This document shows, piece after piece, positions 25,401 to 40,400 of a DNA stretch of 64,000 nucleotides. This stretch comes from Phoronis australis. Lineage: Eukaryota > Phoronida > Phoronidae. Position 1 is the first letter of the stretch. Each line of letters begins with the position of its first letter. The stretch lies in NCBI GenBank assembly GCA_002633005.1, contig NMRA01000046.1, positions 1,060,596 through 1,124,595 on the forward strand, read 5' to 3'. The notes beneath the pieces are model-generated. The model saw only the letters and a program-made list of their open reading frames with translations. It was not told where the DNA came from and did not search any database. Position numbers and translations under genes: made by a program.

Positions 25401-28400
25401 ATAATACATTGAAAGTAAGACTTGTATGGTGGATTGAATATTTACATATTCCTACTACACTGGAGACCTCTCATCACCTTTGATGGGTTGATGTAAAATC
25501 CTAGTGGTGGGAAGTCTGGTCACGTGGAAACTTGTTTGTCTTATAATACTGTACATGCATTCATCCCATGCTGAGAACAGGTTGTATCTGGCACCACCTA
25601 GCTTGCGAAGGGAAAGTCTCAGGGCTTGAATGTAGCTTTTGTGCTTCTCTTTCAAACTAGTTCTTTTTTTGTGAACAATATGTCTATATTTACATTGGCA
25701 AACCCATGTCCTGAGTCATGCAAGTGGTTGTACACAGCCGATGAAATACTCTCCCGAGTTGTATTGGTAGTGAAAAGTAGAAAAGACTAATTTTCTATAT
25801 ATCATTATTAATTGTTGAATAGATAAAAACATGTTTCAAAGCATAGCTGGAGTGTAACCCTTGAGCACTGTACGCTGATGGCAAAGCAACAAAGTGTACC
25901 CACGCACCTTAGAGTCTTTTATACTTTGCTGGGAAGTCTAGAATTAGCATGTTACTACTGCAGTAATAAATTGATGTTATTAACAACAAAATGTTAACTT
26001 TGTGTTCCTTTTAATGAACAATTATGCTACGTTTGACATTCTCAACATATTTGCAGGACATTTTGGAACGGGTGTGCTGCAGTTTTTCCGCTTCGTTAAA
26101 ATCATCTTTCACATCAACATCTGGGTGTCTCTCATCACATTCTTATGTATCTGCATACCCCAACTTGTACTTCCACCCTGGACTTTTGCCGATTCTACCA
26201 AGAACATTTCGACCAACTCTGCAGGTATCTTATGTTGCTGCTCTCTCCCTTGTTATAGCCACGTTGTCTTCTTTAAGAAAAACATCTGGATATTTGTCTC
26301 ATTTATGAGGCACTCATGATACAATGCAGTCTGTGTGACTGTGTACACAGAATTTGACCTGGTACAAATAGACACTGTATTTTGAGGTAGAGCATCATGT
26401 TGTTACTTGTTGACTGCAAATCCAAACAGAAAGTAGTGTCACGTTGGAAACAATCTTCTCGGTTGTGCCTTTGCTATACAATGCATTCATTTAGGATGTG
26501 GCAAGCTGAGCATGTACAAACTGATTTAAGAAAAAAGAGTTTAGGTGGCCTGATGTCATTTGTGGTGCATCAGACGTGTGCAGGCTTCTTTGTTGGGCCC
26601 ATTGCTACAAACACCTGAGCTAAGAACTCGAGAGCCCCCATTAAGGTTCTTTGTGAAGGAAGTTTTCAAGTATGCTTGTCTTCTTTAAGACAAAGCTTGG
26701 AATTTTCCGCATAAACACGGATTTCCCTTTTTTCTCTTGTCCCCTTCGTGTATTTTTGTTATATTTCTGTGGAAAAAATCGGATTTTGCCTTAAAATTTC
26801 TGCGGCAAATTGGTTTCTAACCGCTTTGAGGAACGAAAATCTTAATTGCCGGGGTACCTAGGATAGCATGGTTCATCAATGGCGTCTGAATATGGTAGTA
26901 AATTGTGGTGGCAAACAGTGCGATGCCTGCGGCCAAAAATGCGTGGAGTAGACTGAATATTTCGTGGAACAAGTGGATAACAGAAACCGTCAATGTGTTT
27001 TCAAACAACAAAAGTCAGAGTTTGCGCTCTGTAAACTTTGACAGAGGGACAATTACAGCATGCGTGGCAGAATTGCTTTGGAATTAGAGGACCACCTGAA
27101 AACGATGAAACACAAAAAATAAAAATGCTTTCTAAAAGGAAATTTAACCATAAGTGGTAATTTGTTGAATTCGGAATGTAATAGCATTGGAATCATTGGA
27201 TGTGAGTGATGTATGAAATTCTTTTGTTTGATCCCACGTGCAAGCGTGTGCAAGTACTTGCCAAGTTGCTAGGCCTGAGTCCCTTTTTCTATTTGACGCC
27301 AAAATGGGATACAAAGTGCTATTTGCGTTACTGCAAATGTTTTAACTTGCCATTGATGTATTCCAATTTATTTTGACATTTTTCATGTTTTATTTTGTTA
27401 AGGTAGGTGGATACACAAAAAAATTAATTTTGACTGTTTTTTTACATTTTTATGTCATCCTAATCTTTAATTCTTGATGCACAGTATACTGAAGAAAAAT
27501 AAAATCATTCTGAAAATCCAAAGTTGTTTTTTTAGCTATATTTGACCAAGCCTCAGTAAGTCATATGGCTCGAGTGCTCACCAGCTCAGTGATTGACAAC
27601 TGGGGCGGAGCTTATATACAAGGACACTAGCTCTAATCTAACCCTGTCAACAAGCATTGCGTAACCGGACAATCGAGAGTGATGTACCAGCTGATATTGG
27701 TGTTGTAGCAAGACCAAGAATAAAACAATTCTATTTTTGACCATGTGAAAGTTGGTAGTGAAATGGTGAACTAGCTCCTGTTCCGAGCCTGAGCCTGTTT
27801 GTNTTGTGTGGAAAAAATCGGATTTTGCCTTAAAATTTCTGCGGAAAATTCGTTTCTAACCGCTTTGAGGAACGAAAATCTTAATTGCCGGAGCACCTGG
27901 GATAGCATGGTTCATCAATGGCGTCTGAATATGGTAGTAAATTGTGGTGGCAAACAGTGCAATACCTGCGGCCAAAAATGCGTGGAGCTTGGAGTAGACT
28001 GAATATTTTGTGGAACAAGTGGATAACAGAAACCGTCAATGTGTTTTTCAAACAACAAAAATCAGAGTTTGCGCTCTGTAAACTTTGACAGAGGGAGAAT
28101 TACGGCATGCGTGGCAGAATCGCCTTGGAATTAGAGGACCACCTGAAAACGATGAAACACAAGAAATAAAAATGCTTTCTAAAAGAAAATTTAATCATAA
28201 GTGGTAATTTGTTGAATTCGGAATGTAATAGCATTGGAATCATTGGATGTGAGTGATGTATGAAATTCTTTTGTTTGATCCCACCTGCAAGCGTCTGCCA
28301 GTACTTGCCAGTTTGCTAGGCCTGAGTCCCATTTTCTATTTGACGCCAAAATGGGATACAAAGTGCTATTTGCGTTACTGCAAATGTTTTAACTTGCCGT

Positions 28401-31400
28401 TGATGTATTCCAATTTATTTTGACATTTTTCATGTTTTATTTTGTTAAAAAGTCTTATTGTGACTCACTCGAGTTTTGCAGTTCAACAGTGAAGTGGTCA
28501 CGTGACAGGTTTTGAATGATCTGATTGGTCTAAGCCATTGGTTCAATTGATGTGTTCATAGTTTAAAGTATGTTGTTTTTTGACACTTTTCCATGCTAAC
28601 CAGAGCCACAGGTTTTCGTCTTGACTTTTTTCCATTTGCGTTGGAAATAATTTTTTTGTTGGAATTAAATGTGTATGTATTCAGGCTTTCCAGATAATTT
28701 CTGGATCGATTTTCAATTTTTTTATAATTCTGTATCGTAATTATAAGAACTGAAAATAATTTTACAGGTCTCTGCAGCAAATCAAGAATAAACTTCTGTC
28801 ACTCACACTGCAAATGTTGCATCATTATCTTTATTGTTTTAATTTTTAAAAAATATCTTTTGTTGCATCTAATTGCCTTCATTATTGTTGCTGAAATAGA
28901 TGTCAGGTACTGCTGTTTGGTCATGATTGCAATCCCCCCCTGCTTAAGATGTCGTTTTGCGAACACGACACAGTTACAGGGCTTCTTGTGATAATGTTTA
29001 CTTTCGATCTGTTGAGGTATGGTTGTTTAGATTGCAATGTGTATTTGGAGCAGTAAAAAATTTCCTCTTTTTTGTCATGGGTCATTCCAAGCCCTGTTAA
29101 GACAACGGACAGACGTTTCCATTTGTTGGCATGCAGTATATATTGTAGGCATGTATTAGTGCCATCCAGTAGGTTGCTCCTTAGCCTATAAAAAGCTGGG
29201 CAATACTCAACTATTTGTTAAGGGGTTTCACCGGCAGTACCACACTTGAGATGCACTGGGCTCCCCATATGCCCAGTAATGTGTCTTCTGTCGGGCTAGG
29301 TTACAGTGGCCCGTCAAAATTGAAAGACGTATCGTATGCCCCATATACGTAGCAAGACTCAGACGACTTTTTGAATCTTTTGGTTTGATCATATTGGGAA
29401 TACTGACTTTCTGTTAGTGACATTGATTTGATACAATATGTGAAGGTGCCATACTAATGAGTAACGACATGAATCTACTCATATCATGTTAGTGTATAAT
29501 TATGTTTTAAGTGCTCTCCTGTAGTACCATAAATAGGTTAAGCAGGAAGGCAAATGTTCATTGACCTGCTTCAACTAGAATACTGCTGTTTACTGCCCCA
29601 TACAACAGTACTGCTGTTTACTGCCCCATATAACAATACTGCTGTTTACTGCCCCATACAACAATACTGCTGTTTACTGCCCCATACAACAGTACTGCTG
29701 TTTACTGCCCCATATAACAATACTGCTGTTTACTGCCCATACAACAATACTGCTGTTTACTGCCCCATACAACAATACTGCTGTTTACTGCCCCATACAA
29801 CAATACTGCTGTTTGTTTATGTGTAGCACTTGTCACAGAGAGTGATGTATGGTCATGAGTAACTTTAGTTGTTCTATTTACACTTTATTCTTACATCTTT
29901 TTTCTGAAAGACCATCGATGTCAGTCCAGTCAAAGACAAAAACTGTACTTCTTAGTTTGCCATTATTCTTTTTCAGCTTCATCATATGCCACAACTGTTG
30001 CACCCCTCAATAGTACCGCCAATCATTCATCAGCTCAGGCTCAAACAAAGTCTTTAGCAGACTATGTGACACAGGCTGAAGAATGCACAGTGAAGTACAT
30101 CGATAAAGTGGAGATAGACATAAACAAGACAGCTTATTCTATCAATGTATTGGTTGATTTTCTACAAGGGACAGTAAGTTTGTGCTTAAAACTAGACTTT
30201 AAATCGGACAAATGTTGGATGTTGTAAAATAGCTATGATGTTGACTATGCTATCTTTGCTTGTGTGTTTAGAAGATCTAGCAAATTGGTCCTGAGTATGT
30301 TGACTTATTTTGAGTAGTTACCAGCATGAAATATGACATTGTTTATTATAAATGTCTTTCCCACCATGAGAAGGTGTCTAAAGGCTTGATTGAACGTGAG
30401 ATAAGGCCATGGTACTCTGCACTATTAACCTTGGGTCAAGCTAGTCAAGCCTAAAACTGTTTAACTGGCACCCTCTTCAGTAAAAGCACTCTACAAAAAT
30501 GGAACATTCATGAGGTCTTATGTTGAATTTGGGACAGTTTCCATGTTTGCTTCAATACCACAGCGTTGAGTTTAAGTTCACAAGCATACAACTATTTTTA
30601 TGATGGTTTTAAAGCTAAGATCAGATGCTCAACCTTTAATAAATTGCTTGCCCTGTAGGGTTGGATGGAGAGAACTATTTTGTTCTACGGCTTCTACTTC
30701 AACAAGACTTACTACAGCGAGGTTGAACAAGGTGAAACTGTCTTCAATATGCCATTGGCATTTCTACTGTGTACGGGAGCTTACTTCTTTGTCAGCCTCG
30801 TCATAATGCTAAATAGGTAACAAGTGTTGTGAATTATGCAAGCTGTTGTCAGTTTGTGTATTTGGGGAATAGCTCCATTTAAAGCTGGCTTCATATGTTG
30901 CCTCATTCTTAGTTTGTTGCATTTCAATGTAGGAATAAACAATTGACATGTGGATTTAATCCAGTGTTTCTGTGTAAATTGCTAGATCAACTCTTGTGGT
31001 TGAAGTCCAGTGACTAACGCAATCAACTGAAGATTACGTTTGAATGCAATAACGTCTTGAATGAACTAGTTATTTTGTTGTAATCCAAATAATTGTTCTA
31101 GAGTACATTTATCAACAGTGCACTATCTTAGTCTAGAACTTACAGCTAGTTTTACAGTACCTTGAGACGAAACAAGTTTTAATAGTACTTCTGAATAAGA
31201 CGTTTTTGTTGCATTACAGTCAGTTCAATTAGTGACATGTCTGGATGAACAGTTTGCCTGCTACTTTAATTTAAAGCTTATTTTTCTGATATCAGCATGG
31301 CCAAAGGTTTGACTGAGAGTATCACGAGTACAAGTGACCGCAGTGTTAACTTCTGTAACAAAGTGTTTTGTGGCTGGGATTATGCACTGAGTGATTTGGC

Positions 31401-34400
31401 TATGGCCAAGCTGAAGAGAAAGAACTTACGGATTGAACTTGAGGTAAAACTATTATAGGAGCTGGCATTGTATTAGCAATGTGTTATGGTAAACTGTATG
31501 TTAGAAAAATAAAGTGAGAACACAGAAGTGCAGTATGTCGTAGAATGTGTTGAGGTGACTATAATCGAAGACACATTAAATTAAGAAAGAACTTTGAGTT
31601 AGAAATGAGATGTATCACAATTACCCACTTTCAGTTTTTTGAAGTTCCATGTACGGACTCAATCCTGAGTTGATTTTTTCATTAACTTTTGATTAAATTT
31701 GATTGATTTTCTGTGTTGTTGTCATTTTGCCAACATGCTATGATTTTTTCAGAGTGACCTGGCTGAAGAGAAGAGGAAAGAAGAGAGAAAAAATCGCACA
31801 GCCAGTACCAAGGCTCAGCTTTATGCCATTCGCATAGCGATCAATCTGTTGGTGATGGCAGTTCTAGGGGGGTCCTTCTACTTGATTGTTTTTGTGACAC
31901 AACAACAAAGTGTGGTTAGTAGTTCATAGTTGAAGATGCCCTCACCATATTTACAATGAGCACGTATACCTTCACCACATTTACAATGAGCACGTCTACC
32001 TTCTTCACGTTTACAATTAGCACGTCTACCTTCTTCACATTTACAATGAGCACGTATGCTTTCACCATTTTTTTGTTTCCCAGACCCATATAAAACTTAA
32101 AATACATACTCCAGGCATGCATTGGAGAAATTGCTAATTTTTATTTGCATGTGTAGGTCCAACCACGAAAGAGTGCCTGTGGAGCCATTCGGGAAACAGG
32201 GTGCAAGAACACCCTTGTGGGTTCTTTCAGACTTGAATTGCGTGCCACAGGGTACTTCCATAGCAAATATGGGCAAGATGTCAGTAATTTACAAATTTTG
32301 TGTGCGTAAAAATGATAAGACATTTTAAGTTGTTCATTTGTCAGTGAAATTATTCCTGAACTTTTCCTTGTTTTGCTAGACCTGGATAAACTACTAACAA
32401 AATGAATCCTAGGAAAACCAAAAGTTCAGTTCCTTGACCAATTAAAACCCGTAACCACCAAACTTTACTCAGAAATTTGATTGGCACTGTATTCTCTTAC
32501 TTAAGGAAATGGCAACCACCATTCTTTGCTCAAATCCTTTCAAGAAGTACTCATAGACTAGAACTATCTAGAGTTGCTGTGGAAGTCCATCTGTCTGTCC
32601 AGTTTCCAGCGTCCGCTGCTCTGTCTCCAAAACCCTGTGACTTATGTTCATGAAATTTTGTGTTCCTATCATGGATGGGACGGCATGAGCGAACTTTTGG
32701 ACGTATCTGAGTACCGATGTGCCTCCTAGTGGCAATTTTAGTTTTTTACGTTGTTAGATATGTTAGGTTTTCCCGCTAGTGGGGGCAGTGTTGAGTTTGA
32801 TCGGGGAGTTCTAGTTGGTTGGCAAGGGTATTCAGAGAATTCAGATCATGTCTGCTCACCATCCAAGAAGGACGCGCAACCGCTTTCTCCTCAGACAGCG
32901 CTCAGAACATCTGTTGAGATAATACGTATTAAGACAATACTGGAAGCATATGGACAATGGTGAAGCTAAACATTACAAAGGAGAACCACGGTGTTATTAT
33001 TACATGCACAGCGTCCAAAGAAAGACTAAAGTACCTCTCTGCTAACTTGTCTATTACACATCTCGTAGCTGCCGGACCGACAGAACTGAAATTTGCAATC
33101 TTGGAACCACTTCTCACTCACCTACCTGAACGACGGATGAGACAGCCTTGATTGTTGAGAACCATAACGTCAGTTGTTTTACTGATCATGTGTATTTTCG
33201 TTTATATTACCGTAACATATAAATTGGTGGCTTGTCCGGGATCTGTACTGTAGAAAAATTTAGACAGTGGGAATAGTTATGAGTTGAGTTAGTTCAGACT
33301 GTTAAGGTTAAGAGTTTAGTACAGACTGTTAGAGTCATGAGTTTAATTCATTCTGTTGGTAGTTTGAGTTCAGTCTGTTAGTGGTGACCCTCTTTTGCCA
33401 AGTGCAAGTGTGTGACGTATTCAATAGAAAGTGTATTCAGCATTGTCTTACTGAATTGGGTGGTATTGAAGTCGAATTGTGACGGGTGGATTTGAGATAT
33501 TATGCGCTACCTAGTGGCCATTCTTTCTGTTTTTGAGTATGTTTTTTGGCATCCGCCCCTCTATCAACCAAACCATTCTAAGAATAATTTTGAAAATTTG
33601 CATAAATGTTTTCAGTATGAAGAGGAAGATTGATGGTGATTACTTCAACTAATGTGGTGCCTCCTAGTGGTAGTTTTGTTTTGTTTTGTTTTGCACCCAT
33701 AGCTGTATCTCCTAAACCTACTGCAGAATCTAGCAGATTTAGTAAGTGTATTTATATGAAGTTATCAGATGACGACTTTCAGATTAGATGGATCCGACGA
33801 ACGCTGTGCTCCCTAGTGGCAATTTCATTTTTTTCTGTTTCCTTTGTTTCTCTGGAGTTCCGTGACAGATTTTTGTGAAATTAGTTAAGTAGCTCTCTAT
33901 TAATGAAACAATGGTATTTTGCCCGATTTCGGATGGATTCGACGTAATTTTCGTGGGCGCATTTCAACACTCCGCGTTGTCTTGTAGGGAATTTTTTGAA
34001 TGAGGGTAAATTCTCCCCTGTGGTCACTAAGCTGCCTCTGGTCATCACCAATTCCACACTTCCCTCAACACAGACCCTGGTCGTCACCCCTCATTGCCTA
34101 AAGTAGCCAGAACTATTATGTTTCAGCTGATTCCAAAGGAGTGCCTTATACTTTGCTTAGATTACACCAACCATCAATTCTGTGTCTTTCCTTAGAATTG
34201 TACTAGCCTAAGTTGTAGGGTGTCGAGTAAATGAATGCTATGAATTACTTTCTGTTCTCAATATGATATGATCACCCCAAAACTTACAATAAACTGAACC
34301 AGATTGTGTTCTCCACAGCAAAGTATGAGTATGAACAAGGTAGAGTCCCAGGTCAAGTGTAGGCCTTTTCTTCACTTGATGAAACCTTATGATTCAGGTG

Positions 34401-37400
34401 GTATGTTTGAGTTGAAGTGACTCTAATCTTTGAGCTTTTTTATCATTTGAAGGGAATTATTGGATCAGGAGTGGGGAATTTTTTGAATTTCAAATGTTTT
34501 CCAAAGGGAATGAAGGTTCAACATGCACGTATTGAGGTCTCATGCACGTATTGAGGTCTCATGCACGTATTGAGGTCTCATGCACGTATTGAGGTCTCAT
34601 GCACGTATTGAGGTCTCATGCATGTATTGAGGTCTGTAGGGGCTTGAGTGTCAAAACATTTGATGGATTGAATTTGCAAACATGACTTTAGAAAATTTTA
34701 TGAATTTCATAACTTTGTGCTTTGTAGAGGATACTGAATTAACAAACTAATTATTCAATTGTAATGTGCATCTGCTGTGGTTATTTCTATAGGAATACCA
34801 ATAGATTATTATTTGCTTGCTGTTTCTTTCAGTTGCTTAAAGATGTATCGGATGAATTCCTCACCTTGCTTGTACAGTTCTTACCATCTTTGACCATCAC
34901 AGTTCTCTACTTTATTCTGCCTCTTGGATTTGAATTTTTGATCCAATATGAACAGTACAGCCCTGAATTTGAGATTGAGATTTCGCTCTTCAGGTAGGAT
35001 GTTGTTATTGCTTGCTGTTGGCATTGATAATTAAGGTTTACGTAGAACAAAAGTAAACTCTGCAACTGAACTGATTTTGAACTGTTTCGTCTATGGAGGT
35101 CTTAACTCTGTCACTAGGTGGCGATAGTATTCCGTCCATGAGTCTGTTCACATAGAACTGCCAAGTAGCATATAATGGAAATGGATGACATTTCAAGAGT
35201 GCACTAAAAATAGTTTAGTAAAGATACAGTTTATGAGAAGTTGCTAAAGCAGAACTGGTTGCTTGACATTGTTTTTGATGTCCGATCTTACAAGATAGTG
35301 TCATTCTTTTTTCATTTGGAAATACCGTATCTGGTTCCATGTGATTTGGAGATAATCTGACTGGATCTAAGTAAAATATGCATTAGCATTGGATTATGGC
35401 GTAAATGGGTCTGCACTTTCTAGCCCAAAAAATTACCCACCTTTACGTACATTTGGCTGGAATTGTGTTGTTTCACAAGCCATTCTTATAATTCTTTTGT
35501 GAGTTTCTGTGTCCAATTCTTTTGTGTCGAGATATTTGAATTATAACTCTCTTATCAATGTTTCTGTTTTGTAACTAAGTGATTATGTGTAGTAATCACC
35601 TCACCTCTTAGGCCCATGCTCTGCTTTTGTTCCAGGATTGTGTTTGTGCGCCTTGCATCACTCGCTGTTCTCATAATAACAGCCTATGTGGAGATTGGCG
35701 GTGAAAAGTGTGGTGATGCACAAGAACAAAAAACGTGTGGCAACTGTCCGTCAGTGAACACCGGGGTGAGTGTAAGGCACAGTTTGCCACTATGCTTGGT
35801 TGTTTTGTAAACCTACCTAGACAATGGCCTAGGAAAGCAAGATGGATTTGTTTTTCTTTTTAATATAGTCACAAAATATGAAATTTGAGCTTTTTAAATC
35901 ATGCTGTGAACATTCCCATTAAACAAGATGACGTCACAACCCCACTGATCAGGGAAAACCGTGGGGTTTGGCCGATTGAACTAGATCGTATTTATCCACC
36001 TTGGCTGCGTTGCACTCGGCTCACGATCAAAGGGATCCCTCCTAGCTGTTCTCTTCATCAAGTCACAAGCGAGGATAATTGGCTTCGCTCATGCGGATAC
36101 GATCAGCTGATTACAATCTAGCCTAAATGACTGTACTTTTTAGGAAGAGCGTTTTAGGTTGTTTTGAGTGTAATTTGAAAAGAGGAGAGAAAAAAACGTT
36201 GGTACAACTTTGAATTTTTAAAATCGGTCCAGAATAAGAGATTTAGCAACACAGCAACACTCAAGATTACTTTCATTCGGCACGCGCGAATACAAAAATA
36301 TAGGACCCGTTATTTAGATTTTGGAACACATGCTTTGCAATATTCAAAATACGTTTATTATAGCTCTTCCAAGATGTAAAACGATGTTGTTCAATTTCAT
36401 TGTGGTCATTCATTGCTGGCTGACTATAGGTACCACTGTGTTAGACCCAGAAATTTCACACAGCCCGGGTAGCTCACCTCTTCCCCAACATGTAGATCGA
36501 GCTTAGGACCATTAATCTTTTACTCCACGGCAGAGGTAACGACCGTCGGCCTGTGCACACAAAATGTGTGAGTTAACTGGCACTTACCTTGCACGTTGCA
36601 GCCGTTTAAGTGAAATACAATCTAATAAATGCCATTTTCTTGCATAATCTTCCGCCTTTTGTAACAAAAGTCTGTCGTCAATGACCTGCAGGTGCTCTCA
36701 CTCTCATACGCAGACGAACTTCAAAACGAACGTCACGTGGAAACGACATGTGTGTTCATCCAGAGATTTTTCTTGTGTTCTGGGGTATGATGTAGTGCAG
36801 ATTTGGACTTAATCGCAATTAATCTGGACTCCACATTAACTTAAAAAAATGTAAAACATGAGGATTTCAAGTAATTTGTTGTGTCGAAACTGTATTTTTA
36901 TTCAAGAATTCAAGTTTTCCTGTCGACGATCGCGATTCAGTGACATATCAGTTGGCAAGTTTTCGCCCTGGGATTTCAGCACAATTTTTGAAAAATGATC
37001 GTAATTTAACTACGGAGTTTGATAGCAATGCACCACAATTTTGTAGAAAGACTGTCATAGGCTACAAATACGTCACAGAGCATAAATTTAATAAATCCTA
37101 GCTTCCGATTTTACCCATTTCGGAAACCGGGTTTCTGAACTGCCTTAGGCTACAATAAACGTCCACTCCCCGTGAAATAAATTTTTGTAAGCGCCCGGTA
37201 TACAGCTTTCCACCAAGGCTAGGTGATGCTACGACATATGCTTTGTTGCTTGTACGGATTGTTGCCAATTTTTTATTGTTTCCATAGCATAATGATGGCG
37301 GAAATGAAAACTTTGCATATTTGAATTTTAATGTTTGCATAATCCAGAAAATCAGAGGTCGGTAAACAAAGTTTTTTAAAACACTTTCGGTGAAAAACTA

Positions 37401-40400
37401 GCAGAAGATGCCCACTCTTTCAAAATTGCCATGAAGGTATTAACTATTCCATGCAGCGTTATTTAACTGGTCTTGGTTAACTATCATTTTATGGCCTGGT
37501 CATCCATTCAGCCAAAAGTAGTTCCATAGGTGGCTTATCAGCCAATTATTCATGCATGATGACTCACAATAGAAGCCTGAAAAGATTGAAAGTGGATAAA
37601 TGCAGTGTTCCTACAGTTTCTTGTGGTAGTGGATGTGTTCACGACATGATAAAGTTACATTTCTGAAACTCTGCATCTTGGTTTATCCTTTAGAAGGTGA
37701 ACAGTTGTCCATTAAATGTAATTTTACTCTGACTTTCTCCTAGAGTTACCGTAATCGTTCGGATTAACGCCCTGGGCGGTTAAATTGGCGAATCCAAAAA
37801 ATCGGGGGAGTGCGGTTAACCGAGCAGTGGGCGGTTAAATCGAAAATCCACCTAAAGTAGGGGATGGGCGGTTAACCGAACATGGGCGCTTATTACGACA
37901 GACAACCTCCCTGGGTGGTTAATCTTACCTGGTGATCTAAATCCCGACACGACAATCATACTCGGAACGCGTAGCCCTTTTCAAAGAGCTTTATCGTCAC
38001 GTCGCCAAATGATTGTGAAAACATCATAACAGCGCATGATCCCAACAAAGGTTCTCTTGCCCTCAGATTAGTCATTCACTATTAAATTTACAAAATTGCT
38101 GAGTAATAGTCCTGTGCCGTCCTGCGGTGCGCAGACGACCAGTGACCTCGCAGCCTCCACTAGAATTAAAACTGTTTCAAGATGTGACCCTGCTTAAGTG
38201 CGCGCGTGCAAGCTTCACGTGTTGCAGAGGTCAGACATCAAATTTATGGTTATAGCCTTGTACTATATGTAGCTGTCAAGTTCCGACTCAGAGAGCAGTT
38301 TTAAAATTGGTTGTACTAAAAGTTTGAAAAACTTAACTCTGTTGTTTTTTGTGTTTGGGATGTTATAGTCGACACTCCGTGACTCAATGACATTTTCTGC
38401 GTATGGTTCTGCGGCTAGCTGTCTTATCTCGACAGCCCGGCATTGCTCTCTTGCCGTTGCGCCAAGCATGCTATGCAAAGAAGTGAGACAAGGATCGGGG
38501 GTGGTCGAGCCAGTCGTCGATCAAGAATAAAATTTCAAGCAACTGCATAAATATGTTAAAAAATGTCAGAAAACAGTAATGTTTCAATTCATTAATCTAA
38601 ACGATCACCTTACCAAACTTCGTGGTGGAAAAACATTTATTTTTCATGGAAGATGTCCAGATTATCCTATTTATAACACTTGTAATATCGCACTGCGGCA
38701 CTGTTTGGTCCCGCTGTTATCAGTCGGCTGACAATCGTGACTTGGAAATGCCGTCAAGTAATATAACGGCCTTTTTCAATATGCATCTCGTTTTTTATGG
38801 CCAAAGATAGTGGCGGTATTCAGCACGCACGTAGGGCCTACGTGTGAGTCACCTGTCAATCACATGTTGGTGTCAAGGTAACATGCACTCCAAAGTGTGG
38901 GAACTTGCGCACGTGCACCACTACAAATCAGTCACACATAGCAACAGTCCGAAGTAACAAAAACGGGCGTGACTATGTGCTTTTAAGCTGTTGTTACGAA
39001 AGACCCAGTTCTTTACGATATTCCTCCGTTGCCAATGTTCCCCAAAACTGCGATGTCAAGTCTATTCCCATATTTCCTGGCTCGATGCTCCCTAAGCCCA
39101 TCCCTGTAACTAGCTGTGTGAATCTCCTACCCACTATAGTCAAGCAGACTACGTCGTAGATATTTCAGACTCGAATGGTAACAATTTTTGTTCAGGCTGA
39201 AAATGGCCAATGTATAAACAAAGTTATTCTGGATGGCTAAAAAGGGGATATAGAAACGATTTTTCACAGTCACGTTTACGTGCAGGCTGACGCAAGAATA
39301 GTAAAGAACAGCCAGCGACATTAGTTAAATCTGCTAACCAGTTTGACTGCGATGCAATAAGCGAAAAACAAAATTTGACTAGCCGTTTTTTTATTACTTC
39401 AAGATCATACACAAACATACATTATTGTCAACCTTTGAATTCAGAAATCGACAGGCAGCAACGAAATCGGTAACCCAGTAAGGCACTTGTACTGTCCCTT
39501 CGGTCGCCCCACATCCTCTATAACCCGGCAGTTATATTCATCAAAATATTGAGAATTTTACATCTTTCCGTGAGTTGTGATATTTGTTCAAAATACGAGA
39601 GCTTCCCACCTTAATAGAATTTGGAGGGTTGGCAAAACCATTGTCACATTTCTCTGGCCTGATTTTTTCGAATATATGTGTTATCTAGTGCACTGCAGAC
39701 AGAAGCTCAGCGCGGCAGACAAAGTCGCTGAAAGCGGAGGTTTTGACGCCGGCGGCATTCTTAAACTTTGCAAACAAGGGAAGAAAATAAAGTGACAAAA
39801 AGGTTCAAGTATTATATTTTGAAGTGAGTTCATGACCCAAGACAACTCGTTACTTGTATTGTAATTCAGATTGCTAAACCACCGTCTCGGAGTCCCGGAG
39901 TCGCTGCACTCATTGTGATCGTCGATCTTTTTCTAAAAGTCGGGGAATCGCGCGTTTCCTTAGCACTAGGCGCTAAATCTTTATTCTTTAAAAGTCGGGG
40001 ATGGGCGCTTAACCGAGAGGTGGGCGCTTAGCTGGAAATCTTCAAAAATCGCAGGGGGCGCTTAACCGAGCAGTGGGCGGTTAAATCGAAAATCCACTTA
40101 AAGTCGGGGATAGGCGGTTAACTGAGCATGGGCGTTAACCCGAACGATTACGGTATGTTAGGGTACATCTCCCATAGTTATGTTGGGGGACATCTCCCCT
40201 AGTTATGTTGGGGGACATCTCCCATAGTTATGTTGGGNCATCTCCCGTTGTCATGCCAGAGTACATCTGCCATGTTAGAGTGTTTTCTTGCGAAGCTTAG
40301 TGTTGGTTGTCCAGTTGTCCTTTTGATATGACTTCTCAAACATTTTTGAAACCTAACACAAGTAAGATATCTTTCAACCTTTTAGTGGTTCTATGTGTGT

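Larger units (their letters stand above)
26225..29976. other. TMC intron 4
   Basis: 3.75 kb with no gene. It holds a 633/641-bp direct duplication (26769-27401 and 27808-28448) and a 28-bp minisatellite (29579-29812). Confidence 0.8.
31915..34832. other. TMC intron 8
   Basis: 2.9 kb. It holds a 30-bp minisatellite (31938-32070), diverged ~150-bp repeats with CCTAGTGG words (about 32600-33850), an imperfect ~33-bp repeat (33280-33380) and a 19-bp minisatellite (34522-34635). No gene. Confidence 0.75.
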
